Assembly: GCF_000003815.2 (NCBI RefSeq)
Contig: NC_049993.1
Span: 1,271,629-1,307,082 of the forward strand
Reading direction: 5' to 3'
Length of the DNA: 35,454 bases
From: Branchiostoma floridae
Lineage: Eukaryota; Chordata; Leptocardii; Amphioxiformes; Branchiostomatidae
Below the pieces are notes generated by a model, which saw only the letters and a list, made by a program, of their open reading frames with translations, was not told the DNA's origin and did not search any database. A program made the position numbers and the translations under genes. Shown piece after piece: positions 1 through 11,951 of this stretch (position 1 is the stretch's first letter; every line of letters starts with the position of its first letter).

Positions 1-189
1 CCGACTGGCACCCCAGCCCCAAGTCTGCCACAACGGGCCTGACTCTCCGACTAGCACCCACGTCTGATGAAAGGAGCCTGACCTCCTGAACTATGGACGA
101 CTTTCCCTCACCACACCAGCTTCCTGACGTGTTTCAACGACTTTCCCTTGAAGTGCGCTGTCTGTTACAACCCAACAACATTGTGCCCT

Positions 190-2935
190 CTGCACATTGC
201 AAGAGAACTTCAAGATGCAGCAGAAAAGCACAACACAAACTTTTCATGATGGCCTGAAGGCTGTCTATGGCCCAAGAGCAAACGAATCCACCCCAATTTT
301 GGCAGCTGATGGCAAAACACTCCACGCTTCTAAAGATGCAATACTTGCCCGCTGGGCAGAGCATTTCCAGTCACTTTTGAACATTCAAATAATCTACAAT
401 CACAGAAGACGCCCTGGATACTACACCGCAGCTACGGTTGTAGATGAACTTAGTGTGTTACCCAGCCTAGAAGAGGTTACCAGAGCCATCAAACAACTTT
501 CCTCTGGTAAAGCCCTGGTCAAGATGAAATCCCGGCTGAGGTGTTCAAGTGTGGAGGTGAGCATATTGCAACAGAACTTACAAAGCTTCTCAGTGTCTTC
601 TGGACACAGGGTCAGGTACCACAAGACCTGAAAGATGCTTCCATAACCATCTGTACAAGCATAAAGGTAACCGTGCCCGTTGTGACAACCACCGTGGTAT
701 ATCTCTACCGTCAATTGCAGGGAAGATTCTGGCCAGACCTATCCTGAACAGACTTACAAACGCAGTAGCTGAAAGAGTGTACCCAGAGTCTCAATGTAGC
801 TTTCGCAGTGGTCGTGGAACTGCCGACATGGTATTTGCATACAGGCAACTGCAGGAAAAATGCACAGGACAAAACAAACCGCTCACAGTATTTATAGACC
901 TTACTAAAGCCTTTCACACTGTTAGCAGGGAAGGGCTATGGAAGTTACTTCGTAAAACGGGTTGCCCAGACAAGCTTGTCGCAATTATTCAGTCACTCCA
1001 TGACATGAAAGGTCAAGTGTTCGATAACAGCATTCTCTGAACCATTCGACATAACAAATGGCACCAAACAAGGTTGTGTGTTAGCCCCTACACTGTTTGG
1101 CATTGTGTTTGCTCTCATGTTACAGTGCGCTTTCCATGATCTAGACCTGGGTGTTTACTTACAAGTGAGATACATGTACAGTGGTGGCATCTTTAACCTG
1201 AGGCGTTCCTCAGCCCGGACTAAAGTGATCAAGATGTTGATACGTGACTGTTTGCTGATGACTGTACTCTCTCTGCACACAGCCTCAGTGACATTCAAAC
1301 TTTAGCTGACAGATTCTCAACTGCAGCAGAGAAGTTTGGTCTCACAGTCAGCATTAAGAAAACTGAGGTCATGTACCAACCACGCCCACGTGAAGTCCAC
1401 TATGACCCTATAGTTCAACAATTGGATGTGAGGTTCTAGCATCAGTGAAGAGCTTCTGTTATCTGGGTAGTGTTATGTCTCACACTGGTTCCCTTGATGA
1501 TGAAATCACAATCCAAAGCCAGTGTAGCCTGAAAGTTTGGTCGCTTGACACACCGGCTATAGAAGAGCCATGACATACAGCTGTAAAGCTGGCCACGAAG
1601 ATAAGTGTGAACAGAGCGGTAGTGCTAACTTCCCTGTATGGTTGTGAATCCTGGACACCATACAGGAAACACATACATTTTGTATGTCAGCTTGAGTCAT
1701 TCCACATGCGCAGCGGTGTCACCGCAAAATACAGTCAAACCTGTCTATAGCGGCCACTCAAGGGACTGGTCAAAATTGGCCACTATAGAGAGGTGGCCAC
1801 TATAGAGAATATGCTAATTAATTGACCACAAGCAATAAGTTACACATGGTTTTAGTACCCACTGATCTTTATTCACATAATACAGTACTGTACATGTACT
1901 GCAATGATTTTTACACTATATGTATTAAGAAAACAAAAGCTATAAAAAGTTTTAAATGTTCTACAGTTGATATTGTCTGGTATCGTCATATTTCTTTGAT
2001 CGTTCGTCTTGTATCCTTTGATACTTAATTCACCGTCCGTGTGTTCCCGCTCGCGTTCACACGTCAGATTCGCCCATTATGCTAATATGGTACTCACAAG
2101 AAAAGTCACGTCATTTTAGACTTATCTCTTAATAAATGTAAGAATAAAATCCATCATAGTCTGAAGTTCATATCATTTTCTCTTTGTAACAATTTATTTA
2201 GAAATTTTTGTGATGTGAATTAACCTAAGCGATAGTGTATTAGAACGTAACTTTAACACAATTTACCTCCGTAATATTGGTGTCGTCTATTGACCTTATA
2301 TGACCTCGTTTGTCAGCGGGTATGGGTAGCGCCAGTTTACGAAGTTTTGTTTTGAAAATAAGTCAAAGAGGTTTTAAATCCGGCGTAGGGTGACGATACG
2401 GCCGCTGTATATGGCCGAACGCGTGCCGAAACATGGATCAGCGGTCCGCGTGGCCGTAATCGGCAGTGTTTTTGTACCTGCGGGACCGGAAATCGTGTGG
2501 CCGTGGCCGCGTTGGACAGGTGGCCGCTAAGCCTATCTCTTAATCATTACGAATCCAAGGGACCGACAAAAAGTGGCCACTATGGGCATGTGGCCGTTAT
2601 GCAAAGGTGGCCGCTAATACAGGTTTGACTGTACTACGCCCCTGTCTCCGTTTCAAGGACTATCTCAAGAGCAACCTGTAAAAATGTCAAATTAACTTGT
2701 CCACCTGGGAAACTGATTCCCAGAACAGAAGTTCATGGAGGAACCAGTGTCATGCAGTGGTTAGAGCATTCGAGGCTAGCAGGACTACTAACTTGAAGAT
2801 AAAAAGAGCGGCGAGGAAAGCTAGGACTGGACTTGATACACATTTGATACACAAATTGCAAACACATTTTGCTCCAAATATGAAGGAAAAAGAAATATTC
2901 CTCCATGATCACTTCCTCTGCTTAGAGTGAAAACC
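190..2935 (+). pseudogene. Decayed LINE (non-LTR retrotransposon) reverse transcriptase, interrupted
   Basis: Successive frames carry conserved RT pieces: K-T-L-H-A-S...I-L-A-R-W-A-E-H-F (about 310-380), F-K-C-G-G-E-H-I and V-F-W-T-Q-G-Q-V-P-Q-D-L-K-D-A (541-640), E-S-Q-C-S-F-R-S-G-R-G-T (784-820), F-I-D-L-T-K-A-F (891-914), the catalytic F-A-D-D (1251-1262), and V-L-T-S-L-Y-G-C-E-S-W (about 1620-1655). The C-terminal part resumes at 2640 with C-L-R-F-K-D-Y-L-K-S-N-L and S-T-W-E-T-D-S-Q-N-R-S-S-W-R. At least four frameshifts, stop codons and a missing stretch of roughly 50 residues around the inserted transposon make it dead. The endonuclease half is absent (5' truncation). The exact clade is not assigned. 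Confidence 0.88.
1732..2631. mobile_element. 900-bp TIR DNA element with TA target duplication, inserted in the LINE
   Basis: The termini CAGTCAAACCTGT and, inverted, ACAGGTTTGACTG are flanked by TA at 1730-1731 and 2632-2633. Subterminal GTGGCC(A/G)CTA motifs repeat in both arms. There is no transposase ORF, so it is non-autonomous. TA duplication points to Tc1/mariner-like or another TA-targeting superfamily. The 1822-2028 open frame shows no transposase motif. Confidence 0.85.
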
Positions 2936-4085
2936 TGCCAATTTTTAGGCATTATGCACAAGAAGTGCAAAATATCTCAAACACTCCCCCCAACCACCAC
3001 CACATATCATTGTCCAAGAACAGAATGTTATGTTCATTGTTTGGAAGAAACAAGACAAGGTTTATCGATTACCAATAAGTAATCGAGAAACTTTTGAATT
3101 TTAAATTTTTAAAAAAACTTTAGAATTGTATAATGGACACACATGTTTAAACCAGAACCTTTAGCAGTGTGCACTTTACAGGAATGATAGATTCCATAAA
3201 GATATTGTATTATATAGAAATAGCATATTTATATTATGATAATGTCAGCCCTCCTGTATCTACATGTGATGAGTGAGCAGGTGCACCTATATACATTAAA
3301 CAACTACTAAATCTACTCATAGATCTACAGTAACTGCTTTGATGTTGTAAAATTTGGAGAGGCACATGTGCAGCATCTTTTGTAGTCTGGATTTGTAACC
3401 TTCAAGGAATGATGCAAAAGACAGCTAAATGTCATAACTTTTGGTCAGGACAAATTAATATCTCTTAGTCCTGATTTTTTGGAGGCTTCAATTTGAATTT
3501 ACATTAAAATGGTTCATTCTTAATTTTTGCACTTGTTTCCCGCATTAGTTTTGTTTTCTTTCTATAAGTAGTCTTAAATCTAAACTATTATCATGATGCA
3601 TTTTTTTGGAAAGCAAGGAATATTCAAATTGCATGTATATACAATGTGGCATCAGGAGACCTTTCATACTACTTTCCTGATGGTGCTTGTACACATGTAG
3701 GTCTGCAGGCAGGTACAGTAGGCAACAAAATGGCTCAGCACTGAAAAACAAAATTAATATGCATTATGTCAATATCTAGCCCTAAAATCTAAAGACCTGT
3801 TATGTTTAAGTATGCAGCCTTATGCGGTACCCTTGGCTAGAGATTACTATTGTATGAGCTTCTCAGCAGTCTGCTATGCTGTTCTCCCTATTGCGAGGAA
3901 ACCGACTCACAGCAACACAATTTTTTTTATCTGGAGAAGAACTCTTTTCATTCTCTTTCCTAATCTGTGTACAACAGTATCTAAAGCTAGGTCAGAATAG
4001 ACTGACTAGCCCACATCCATGTAAATTCTTTGCTCTTACGCAATGACATGATGATACTTAACTGAAACCACTGATGAGCTCTAAC
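2936..4085. other. Intergenic, A+T-rich, nothing recognised
   Basis: No coding pattern, RNA gene or clear inverted repeat was seen. The open frames here lack domain features. Confidence 0.5.
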
Positions 4086-4091
4086 AAGATA

Positions 4092-4270
4092 CCCTTGGGA
4101 GAGGCACTTAAGACACATTTTACTCACTATACTCAGGTGTAGTTGCTTGTCCAATTTAAGGTTACTACTAGGGACATCTCTCAGATCAGATGTTAAATGG
4201 AGGTCCCATGTTTGGGGAAAACCACACCTCAAGCATGTCAAAGAACCCAGCACTTATCAAAAAGACTATG
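4092..4270 (+). mobile_element. SINE 3' fragment
   Basis: It shares CCCTTGGGAGAGGCACTTA with the SINE at 21901 and then a CTCA(C)..CCAGGTGTA block. The following GTTAAATGGAGGTCCCATGT and CATGTCAAAGAACCCAGCAC stretches are typical of the 3' body of such SINEs. The tRNA-like head is missing. Confidence 0.65.
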
Positions 4271-4567
4271 GGACACAACTTTTGAATGGAAGCAGCTTTA
4301 TTTACTCTTCAGTGTGTTACACCATTAGACGGTTTATCTGGTATGCAATACAAACAAGCAAACAAACAAACAAATATACTGATGATGTTGATTTTTAAAA
4401 CCTATTGTCCTCTGTACTTCCCAGGATTTAGATCCTGACCTTCTGAGTTCAGGAACTCTAGAGTGACCTCAACATTTAGCAGATATTCATAAATGTAAGT
4501 ATGGGTAGAAGAGTGAAGATAGGCTTTCTTTAACATGATTTTATGATGTAACATGTTGTCAATTGGC

Positions 4568-4679
4568 CGATGGATGGATGGATGGATGGATGGATGGATG
4601 GATGGATGGATGGATGGATGGATGGATGGATGGATGGATGGATGGATGGATGGATGGATGGATGGATGGATGGATGGAT
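4568..4679 (+). repeat. (GGAT)n tetranucleotide microsatellite
   Basis: About 28 uninterrupted units of GGAT. It directly abuts the foldback element starting at 4695. The apparent M-D-G-W proteins are an artefact of this repeat. Confidence 0.98.
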
Positions 4680-4694
4680 CATACCAAGAATCTT

Positions 4695-5332
4695 CAGGGG
4701 TGCCTAAGCATTTGCACGAACCCTATAAAATTCGTACGAATATTATGTGATACGCACGAATCACTATGCGAAAACGCACGAATATTATGAAATTCGCACG
4801 AATCATTATGCAAAAACACACGAATTTTATGAAATTCGCACGAATCACTATGTGATACACACGAACCTTATGTGATTTGCACGAACCTTATGCGAAATTG
4901 CCCAATCACTGCCGGGGTCACGTGACAGACAGAGTGGGATTTTCAAGATGGCGGTTTCGATCGGCGGCGACGGAAAAATACGATGTAACACGCCAAAATG
5001 AAGCAAAACAGTAGCTCACAGGCTATCAAATACGTCTTTGTGACGGTAAATGTCCATTCCAAGCCTTGAAATATAAATATCACGGGTAGAAACGCTCAGA
5101 ATCATGCCTTCTCCCCGGCCGCCCTTTTTGGATAAGGTTCGTGCAAATCACATAAGGTTCGTGTGTATCACAATCATAGTGATTCGTGCGAATTTCATAA
5201 AATTCGTGCATTTTTGCATAATGATTCGTGTGAGTTTCATACTATTCGTGCGTTTTCGCATAGTGATTCGTGTGTATCAAATAATATTCGTACAAATTTC
5301 ATAGGGTTCGTGCAAATGCTTAGGCACCCCTG
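4695..5332. mobile_element. 638-bp foldback element with arrayed GCACGAA motifs
   Basis: The ends CAGGGGTGCCTAAGCATTTG and its complement CAAATGCTTAGGCACCCCTG match exactly. The flanks ATCTT (4690-4694 and 5333-5337) are a probable 5-bp target duplication. Each arm of about 200 bp contains about ten spaced copies of GCACGAA(T/C) in roughly 20-bp steps. The centre (4905-5130) is unique, G+C-richer, contains CAAGATGGCGG (YY1-like) at 4944 and has no convincing ORF. The CAGGG terminus suggests hAT, but the 5-bp duplication does not. Confidence 0.85.
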
Positions 5333-5462
5333 ATCTTGAGAAATTGCAGAGAATAGATTTCATCTTTATAACAAATTTCACTAATATTTTAGTTAAGTAC
5401 AGCAAACAAAAAATCCTGAGCTCATGCATTTCTGCACCCCGTACACTACGGTACAGGGTTGA

Positions 5463-5800
5463 CTGGTGCAGGTAACATTGAAAATTACCTGCACCAGACA
5501 AATTTTACCTGCACCACTCTGAATTGAGGAAGTATGGATCATACTAAAATTGTTAAGGAACCATTGCTATTTTTTTTCTTTTATACTAGGTTGTACTGAC
5601 TTGACTTAATAGGTTGTAACTACAGTAAATAACAATCCACATACACCTACATCAAAGGACATTTATGTATAAAACCCAGTACATGAACCAGTGCAGGTAG
5701 ACACCAGAAATACCTGCACAGCCCCAATTTTACCTGTACTAACCTAACATATGCAGATGGTATTTCGAGCCCTGGTTGGTGCAGGTTAGGTACAGGTAAG
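5463..5800. repeat. Scattered GGTGCAGGTA repeats, including a 13-bp perfect hairpin
   Basis: CTGGTGCAGGTAA (5463-5475) and its complement (5485-5497) form a hairpin with a 9-nt loop. Further TACCTGCAC(C/A) or inverse copies lie at 5506, 5690, 5711, 5731 and 5778. The function is unknown; it is probably a degraded foldback repeat. Confidence 0.6.
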
Positions 5801-5916
5801 ACAGCAGAAACGCTTGTCAGCATAATTGCAGGTCACCACTTATTTTGATTTATCACTTGATTATGGAATATTTTGTATATTCAGAGCCTTGCTTGTGACC
5901 TAACAATATACCATGG

Positions 5917-6672
5917 TGAGGCTCTGCTAAACTGGGCTGAGGTTTCCACTTTTGTTGACAGCTGTCAGCCAATCAGAGAATCAGTTTTGCCGATGAAAAA
6001 CGTCTTTTCACCTTTTGAAATGTAATGTACTGGACAATTCTCTTGATCTGGGATTGCCTGACAGCTGGTTAGAGGGTGTGGCCATCCTGATGGGGAGATT
6101 CACACCCAGATTGGCTCAGGACATTCAACAACCTTCCGGCTGGTTCCAACCATCGTGAGTCACTTGTTGTTTTTACAGAGGCAAAAAAAGTGGAAACCTC
6201 AGCTCAGGCCACACCAATTTAATTTCTTGGTTCATGGATTTTTTCATAAAAAATATGGAGTGATAGGGAAAAAAATAAGTAAAAATTGTAAAATGGTTGG
6301 GGTAAAGATAAGGGCTAATCTAGAACATAAAGAATAAAAAGTTTTCAGCTTGAAAAAAGTACAAAAACACTATTACTGTACAGTAACAACACCTGTTCAT
6401 TAAAAATAACAAAAGTAGTGTCAGTTTTTATGTTTGTCCCATTCTTCATGTCTTTGAATGAAAAATATATCTGCAATAATAATACCCACATTTTAAGGAG
6501 CGTATAATATAAAGGCCAATTTGCTACACCAGAAAGTTGGTGAATGGTTTCATAAATGGTAAAAATTTTCTGAGTGGTAATTTTTTTTTTTTTTTTTCAA
6601 AAAAATAGGAGCGAGCAAATCCGTGAACCAATCAATTAAATTGGTATGGCCTCAGTTATGTAGAGCCTCCCC
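5917..6672. mobile_element. Composite foldback elements (three arm pairs)
   Basis: Arm pair 1: GCTGAGGTTTCCACTTTT (5936-5953) with its complement at 6186-6203. Arm pair 2: GGCCACACCAATTTAATTTC (from 6207) with the near-complement ending about 6651. Outer pair: GAGGCTCT (5918) with AGAGCCTC (6662-6669). This looks like one MITE inside another, or a rearranged element. Confidence 0.6.
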
Positions 6673-7456
6673 GAGTTGTACTAGCACATACAGGCTTTTC
6701 ATTTGACGTCATCTGCGCCATGTCGGATTACAGCATACGTTTGCCTGGGTCGTAACCCACATGAAGATGCTACTGCTCAGTAATTAATTACCCCCCAACA
6801 TGGTCGTCGGAGGACTCAAATTATAAATATAATATGATGTCAATGACAAGCCTGTATAGGCTACATGCAAGGCTGCATAGGAGAATATTTGTCGGCTTGC
6901 TACAAGATATCTTTTCTTTTTACTTCAGATTCACAAGATGTCTTCAGAGGAAGGAGCATCAATGGTTTGCTGTCTGGCTGGTTAAGTGTCTGATGTTTCT
7001 CCTGCAGAAGCTTAGGAATGATCAATTATGAAAGTTTGTGGCAGTCATCAAGGAACACAGTTCAAACTTGATAGAGTATAATCCTTTTTATGAATGAAGT
7101 TGCAACCTGTCAACAAATAAATGGCCAACTGAAAATCACCAGAGTTGCCCGTCTTGTATTCAGACCCACCCAAAGGTTACTAGGTTCACATAGATGGTAT
7201 CCGGGTATGTTATGAGGAAACATGGCCATATGGAATAATATGGTGAGAATCTGTACAACGTTGACATGACACATGGTATCAGACTAGTATAAAATTTTAA
7301 GTGGTATCTGAGAAGTCACAATGGAGCGATAGTTTGCAATGCCTCGTTCCCATTCATATCGATTACAGTATCCAGAAAAAGTTTATTATGACAAAAACGT
7401 ATTTATGTGTTGAGTATACTTGGCCTAGCAGCAGTATAATCAAATGCATACATTTA
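6673..7456. other. Intergenic, nothing firm
   Basis: There is an isolated TGACGTCA at 6704 and no coding or RNA evidence. The 65-residue open frame at 6834 shows no domain. Confidence 0.4.
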
Positions 7457-7484
7457 TACTACTACTAACTACTACTACTACTAG
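7457..7484 (+). repeat. (ACT)n trinucleotide microsatellite
   Basis: A short imperfect run of ACT/TACT units. Confidence 0.8.
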
Positions 7485-7551
7485 ATATCACTTTTCGAAA
7501 GAATTTATCTTTACTTGAATGTAAGTTCATCTGTGACGGTAGTCAACATTA

Positions 7552-7758
7552 TGTTACAATTTTAAACTTTATATCCGTACACAAAATAAAGCGCTTACGA
7601 ACAAGCACCTTTGACCCTTTGCTGACATCACACTTCCGTTCCGGATGTGTGACTTAGGTTTTGGGTCATTTCAACTTGAGAAGGATCAGAGGACTGATCG
7701 AAAGCTTGTTGGTAAGCGCTTTATTTTGTGCACGGATATAAAGTTTAAAATTGTAACA
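7552..7758. mobile_element. Short foldback MITE, family A copy 1
   Basis: The arms TGTTACAATTTTAAACTTTA... and their complement extend about 50 bp through ATCCGTRCACAAAATAAAGC and GCGCTTAC. The interior (ACCTTTGACCC... to GGACTG) is shared with the longer copy at 22770-23243. Confidence 0.85.
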
Positions 7759-7989
7759 GAATTGTATCTTTGTCATAAACTATGGTGGCCTTTGACTCGA
7801 CCTTTGGGAAAAGCGGCCAAGGCCAGTCTAAATAAAAGTTATTGATACAACGTCAGCTTCAAGAATATGACTTCTGTCTCATTTTTGTTCCATAAGATCA
7901 TTCGAGGCAATGTTACAAAGCTCAATACGGCACATTATATCATAGCCAACTGTTTCGTTGCCAAATTTGTTTGACTCCGTTTGGTGATG

Positions 7990-8160
7990 GCATTAAAAAA
8001 GCAGGACTTTATGTCAGTAGATATTTACGGTGTGTTAGTAGATATGTATTAGTCACTTATTGCTGTATCAGTAGATATTCAGTAGTTATTTCACTACTGT
8101 TTCACTAAAATATTTACATAAAGTGTGAATAATTAGTACATAAGACAGTAGCTTATTATT
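7990..8160. repeat. Repeated CAGTAGATATT-type motif
   Basis: AGTAGATAT recurs at about 8020, 8038 and 8071 and reappears near 8404. It is a weak, degenerate repeat of unknown origin. Confidence 0.35.
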
Positions 8161-8180
8161 ATTTAAGCTGACGTCACATC

Positions 8181-8365
8181 TAAGGCTCGGTCGGGCAGCT
8201 TTGGGGATACAATGAAAAGTATGATATAAAAAACAACCAGAACACAAAACGTACGCTCATACCAAAAATAATTCAACAGCATGCCTTGTGCGTATCTTAT
8301 TAATATTAGCATAAACTTTAATTTTTTTTTGTTTCCGTAAACAGCCTGCCAGGCTGGGCCCCTGT
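8181..8365. mobile_element. Foldback repeat, family B copy 1
   Basis: It starts GGCTCGGTCGGGCAGCTTT and ends with a partial complement (AAACAGCCTGCC..). The same layout, with shared inner AAGTATGAT and ACACAAAACGTA blocks, is seen at 21687-21850. Confidence 0.65.
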
Positions 8366-9457
8366 TAGGATACATGTAGGCCTTACTAGTGGTAGAAAAT
8401 AACCCAGTAGATATTCCATACTTAACAGTAGATTTTCTGTAGGACATTCTTGAACACTAGTATTTTGTGCTCCGTTGTCGTAAACTAGTACTTGACTTAA
8501 CAGCGTAATAGAGGAAGTGAATGTTCTAGCTTTACTGTCTGTGTAACCTGTCACTCATTCCGAGATCTGGCCTGGCCTTCTTTTTCTTAACAGACTATTG
8601 GATTCAATTTGATAAAATTAAAAAAATCTTTCTTTCACCGTTTGTTAGGCAAATTGTGTCCTTATCTGCTTTTTGTAGTGCTTGTCTCTGTCTAAGATAC
8701 CTGTGGAATACAAAAATATATTTCAATCTGCCTAATCCCTTTTTTATTAATTACAATCCTAATATTTTTTAAATGTCGCTGCAGCTCAAGATAAATCTGT
8801 AAGGGAGACCAACCCTAAACCACGTTTATCTTCCATCACAAGCTGCCGTCAAAATATCGAGACTATAGCGTTTCCATGACTAAACATCAGAAAACCATAA
8901 GTAACTGCTGCAGTACCATGGTCATCCACCAGGTTTTCCAAAATTAACCTGCGCTGTCGTTTTTACAACACCAACCCAAGCAGGTAACCACAAACAGAAA
9001 TTCGGAGATATGGGGCCAGAGCCACACATCCCTAGCCACAAATGAAACTATAACTATACCTCCATTTTCATGGAGATCACCCAGGAGTCAGGATGTGAAA
9101 TCAGAAATGATGAATTGTTGATCTGCAGTACCGCCACTATGCCATAGATGGCGTATTCAGATATGTAAGCTAGGTTCAAAACTCAATCACATGCGTCAAC
9201 GTTCGCCCTGCGTATAGCGTACCATTGCCAAATACTGTTGTATCTTTGTCAAAAAACTTTGAAAGTAAACTCTTAAAAGCGTTTAGAGTTAACATTACCC
9301 GTCACAATCTACATATATATTCAGCCCGTACTTTATTCAAAACAAAAAAGTCTTCCTTCGGAAACAAGCGGATTTGGGTCATTGAGTGAGCGTCCCACTT
9401 CGTGGTTAACATACCCGGCTGCCATACTCACTCTTGACAACTGTTATGATGCAGAAC
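8366..9457. other. Intergenic, nothing recognised
   Basis: No gene, RNA or strong inverted repeat was seen in this stretch. Confidence 0.4.
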
Positions 9458-9923
9458 GGTGGGTACCGGTGCAGAAGATTCTGGTCCCGGTACGGTCCAG
9501 GTCCAGAGGATCAGGTTCAGGTCCGGACCTGGACCTAATCATCTGTGAAAACTTGTGAATTGGCAATACCCAAAACAATGGTCCATTTCGCTACAAAGGA
9601 TTCTGTTCTGGTGGAGTATTCGACGTCCATTGGCGTTTCAAAATTCTACCTTCATATAAGCAACACTAACTGCTTAACTGTTTTAGACCAAGTTTGACCG
9701 TAGAAGCTAGGTAAAATAACAATCAACTCCTCTCTACTTCGCTCTTCTTCTTTTCTTGGACCTGTAAGCCCCCAAACACGTGAAGACCTGCCGACATAAT
9801 CTGTTCATTTTCGAATCGATCTAACATCCGGTCAACTGATTTTTTTCAGGTCCGTTTTTTCTGGACCGGTCCAACAAGAAAAATCGTTTTTTTTACCGGT
9901 ACACCGTACCGGTACCCACCCCT
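9458..9923. mobile_element. ACCGGT-terminal MITE, family C copy 1
   Basis: The ends GGTGGGTACCGGTGC and GTACCGGTACCCACC are inverted. Just inside are GTCCAGGTCC/GGTCCGGACCTGGACC clusters and, at the right, TTTTTTCTGGACCGGTCC. Copy 2, in intron 6 of the mucin gene, aligns over its whole length. Confidence 0.85.
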
Positions 9924-10360
9924 AAAGCAGACGACAAGGTCGAGAACTCCCACTACTTCCTTGTGACGTCACGAGGAAACGTCGCATCCCTTTGGCCGAT
10001 AGCGGTCGCTTCAATAGGAAGAGGAATAACATCAGAATGGTGTGTACTTGGTATAAACGTTTATGTTTATTGAATGATACTGTTCTTGTTAATTAGGAAA
10101 TGTTATGAGGTAATTAGGTAATGTAAACCGGGATGGTTAGGAAATACTGTATTTTGGTGTCATGAAAACTTACTTTAATGCCCCAAATCGACGTTGACCT
10201 TCGTCTTCCCAGCCCCCTAAAGTGACCACAAATACCCCGTAGACACGAAAAGACAGACAGACAGACAGACACACACACACACACATACACACACATCCAT
10301 GAAACTTCAGAAATTAAAACTATCTGTGTTAGAGTCTTTAAGTTAGTTCTATGATTGTTC
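9924..10360. other. Intergenic with (CAGA)n/(CA)n microsatellite
   Basis: The microsatellite lies at about 10250-10296. A TGACGTCA octamer is at 9964-9971. Nothing else is supported. Confidence 0.6.
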
Positions 10361-10797
10361 AGTAAAGCTAAGGGCACAACCCGCCGTAAGTGCAAATACG
10401 TGCTGTCTAGTCGTGCCAAAACGTGGGCACTCTTTTGGGATCCGTAAGTGGTAAGTGCCATTGTCATGGTGCCCCAATGACCCACTAGAAGGTCAAGGGA
10501 TAGGTGAGGTGAGGTGAGATGAGGTGAGAAGTGGTATAGTACCGCCTCCGTACGAACTCGTAGGGAATCCGACGGATTTTGGAGCACACAGACACGCCGT
10601 AGAACTTTACGTGCAGGCAAAACTTTGTGTGCCATCGGGCTGCGGATTTGTCCCAGGCCTTCTACGTGTCAGTACGGGTGACGCGCCTGCCCTGCACAGC
10701 CTGAACGTTTTCAGAAATAAGTGGCTTACGTCCCCCCCCCCCCCCAAAAAAAGTAAGAACAAATTGCACGTACGGCGGGTTGTGGCATAGCTTTAGT
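10361..10797. mobile_element. TIR MITE with CACAACCCGCCGTA arms
   Basis: Left AAAGCTAAGGGCACAACCCG... pairs with right ..CGGGTTGTGGCATAGCTTT. The arms are about 40 bp. The interior includes a GGTGA-type short tandem (10504-10530) and a C14 tract (10733-10746). Confidence 0.85.
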
Positions 10798-11113
10798 AAC
10801 GTTATAAACGGCAAATATAAGATACCATGGAGTTTTATATATAGGTGTAACCATTGTGTGACTAATTACTAAGCAAACTGCACAAACAAATACAAGCTGT
10901 ACAACCACATCAGAAGAACCTACGCCAATATTTGCCAGCGTGAAGTGGGGTGAAACACCCATCAGGTTTTTCTGTTACAGATTTGTAGTCAAAGGCTATA
11001 AGAAATAAAAGTTTGGTTAACAGACATTGGTGTCATGTCTTGATCAAGAGGCTTCATACGACTGGCTGTCTACCAGAAAAAAACTACTACTACTCCGCCG
11101 GTCTTAAAGATTC

Positions 11114-11323
11114 AACGCTCGGTCACCTTTATCCGCGGGGTAACCTTTATCCGTTGTATATAGAATCGGAGTATTTACGGATATGAAGTCAACAGACTGG
11201 GGTTGCATTATTTTTAAAATGTTGCAATTTGAAACCACCGTCCGTAGACTAGATATCCCTAAATATCTCGTTTCTAACTATAACGGATATAGGTTACCCT
11301 GCAGATAAAGGTTAACTGGCGTT
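11114..11323. mobile_element. Foldback MITE with CTTTATCCGCGGGGTAACC arms
   Basis: The left arm 11114-11157 and the right arm 11281-11323 are imperfect complements (GGGTAACC and AACGGATATAGG blocks). The element is 210 bp, in the upstream region of the mucin gene. Confidence 0.8.
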
Positions 11324-11950
11324 ACCTGAGCAAAAATAAAATGAGGCCACACCACACAAACATTTTACGGTTGATATCCTCTGGAAACCACATAACTAAT
11401 GTGGGAGGGCGAAAAAAAATCCAGCAAAGATGCTGCTAAACCACAGGACTACTAAGTTGGTATTACGAATTAAATCACAGAACAGCACAGTGCATCAAAC
11501 GACAAGTCTCTATTTGTAGGAGACACGTGTAGGTTGTCTTGTTCATCTTTTACAGAAGAATCAGCTTATTGTTTAATGTATTGGCAAGAGCAATTAAAGA
11601 AGTGCACTATTGGAAGGTATAAGGATTGAGGATCATATATAACAGATGAGAATACTCATAGGAGCAAAATTAGCACGACGAGCCAGCACATGCGGCAATA
11701 TGAGTCGGGCGGGGATTGAGCCTTATAGTACCGAGGAACCCCAGCCGACAGCCCGGGAGAGGTCGTACCTGGTCTGAGAGGTGTGTGCACGTGCAAACGC
11801 TGCGTTTTCCACAGTCACATACTTATGTACCGTAACCTAGAGCGTGTTTGGGTGTGCAATATCTACTAGGGTGTAAACCATTTGTCAGATAACAGCAAAT
11901 CCAAACCAAACTGTTGCCACAAGTAACTTTTAATTAGTTTAACCCGTTCC
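11324..11950. other. Upstream region of the mucin gene, no discrete feature
   Basis: No ORF with domain content was found. The region may hold distal regulatory sequence, but no motif cluster stands out before 11952. Confidence 0.4.
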
Positions 11951-11951
11951 A

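Noticed and set aside
4553-4790. Two overlapping M-D-G-W repeat proteins
   Set aside because: Direct translation of the GGAT microsatellite; present in multiple frames.
4695-4890. CRISPR-like array of regularly spaced short repeats
   Set aside because: Eukaryotic context; units are mirrored in the opposite arm and flanked by a target duplication, so it is a transposon arm.
10114-10635. 173-residue minus-strand frame
   Set aside because: Runs through a CA/CAGA microsatellite and into a MITE arm; no domain, poor composition.
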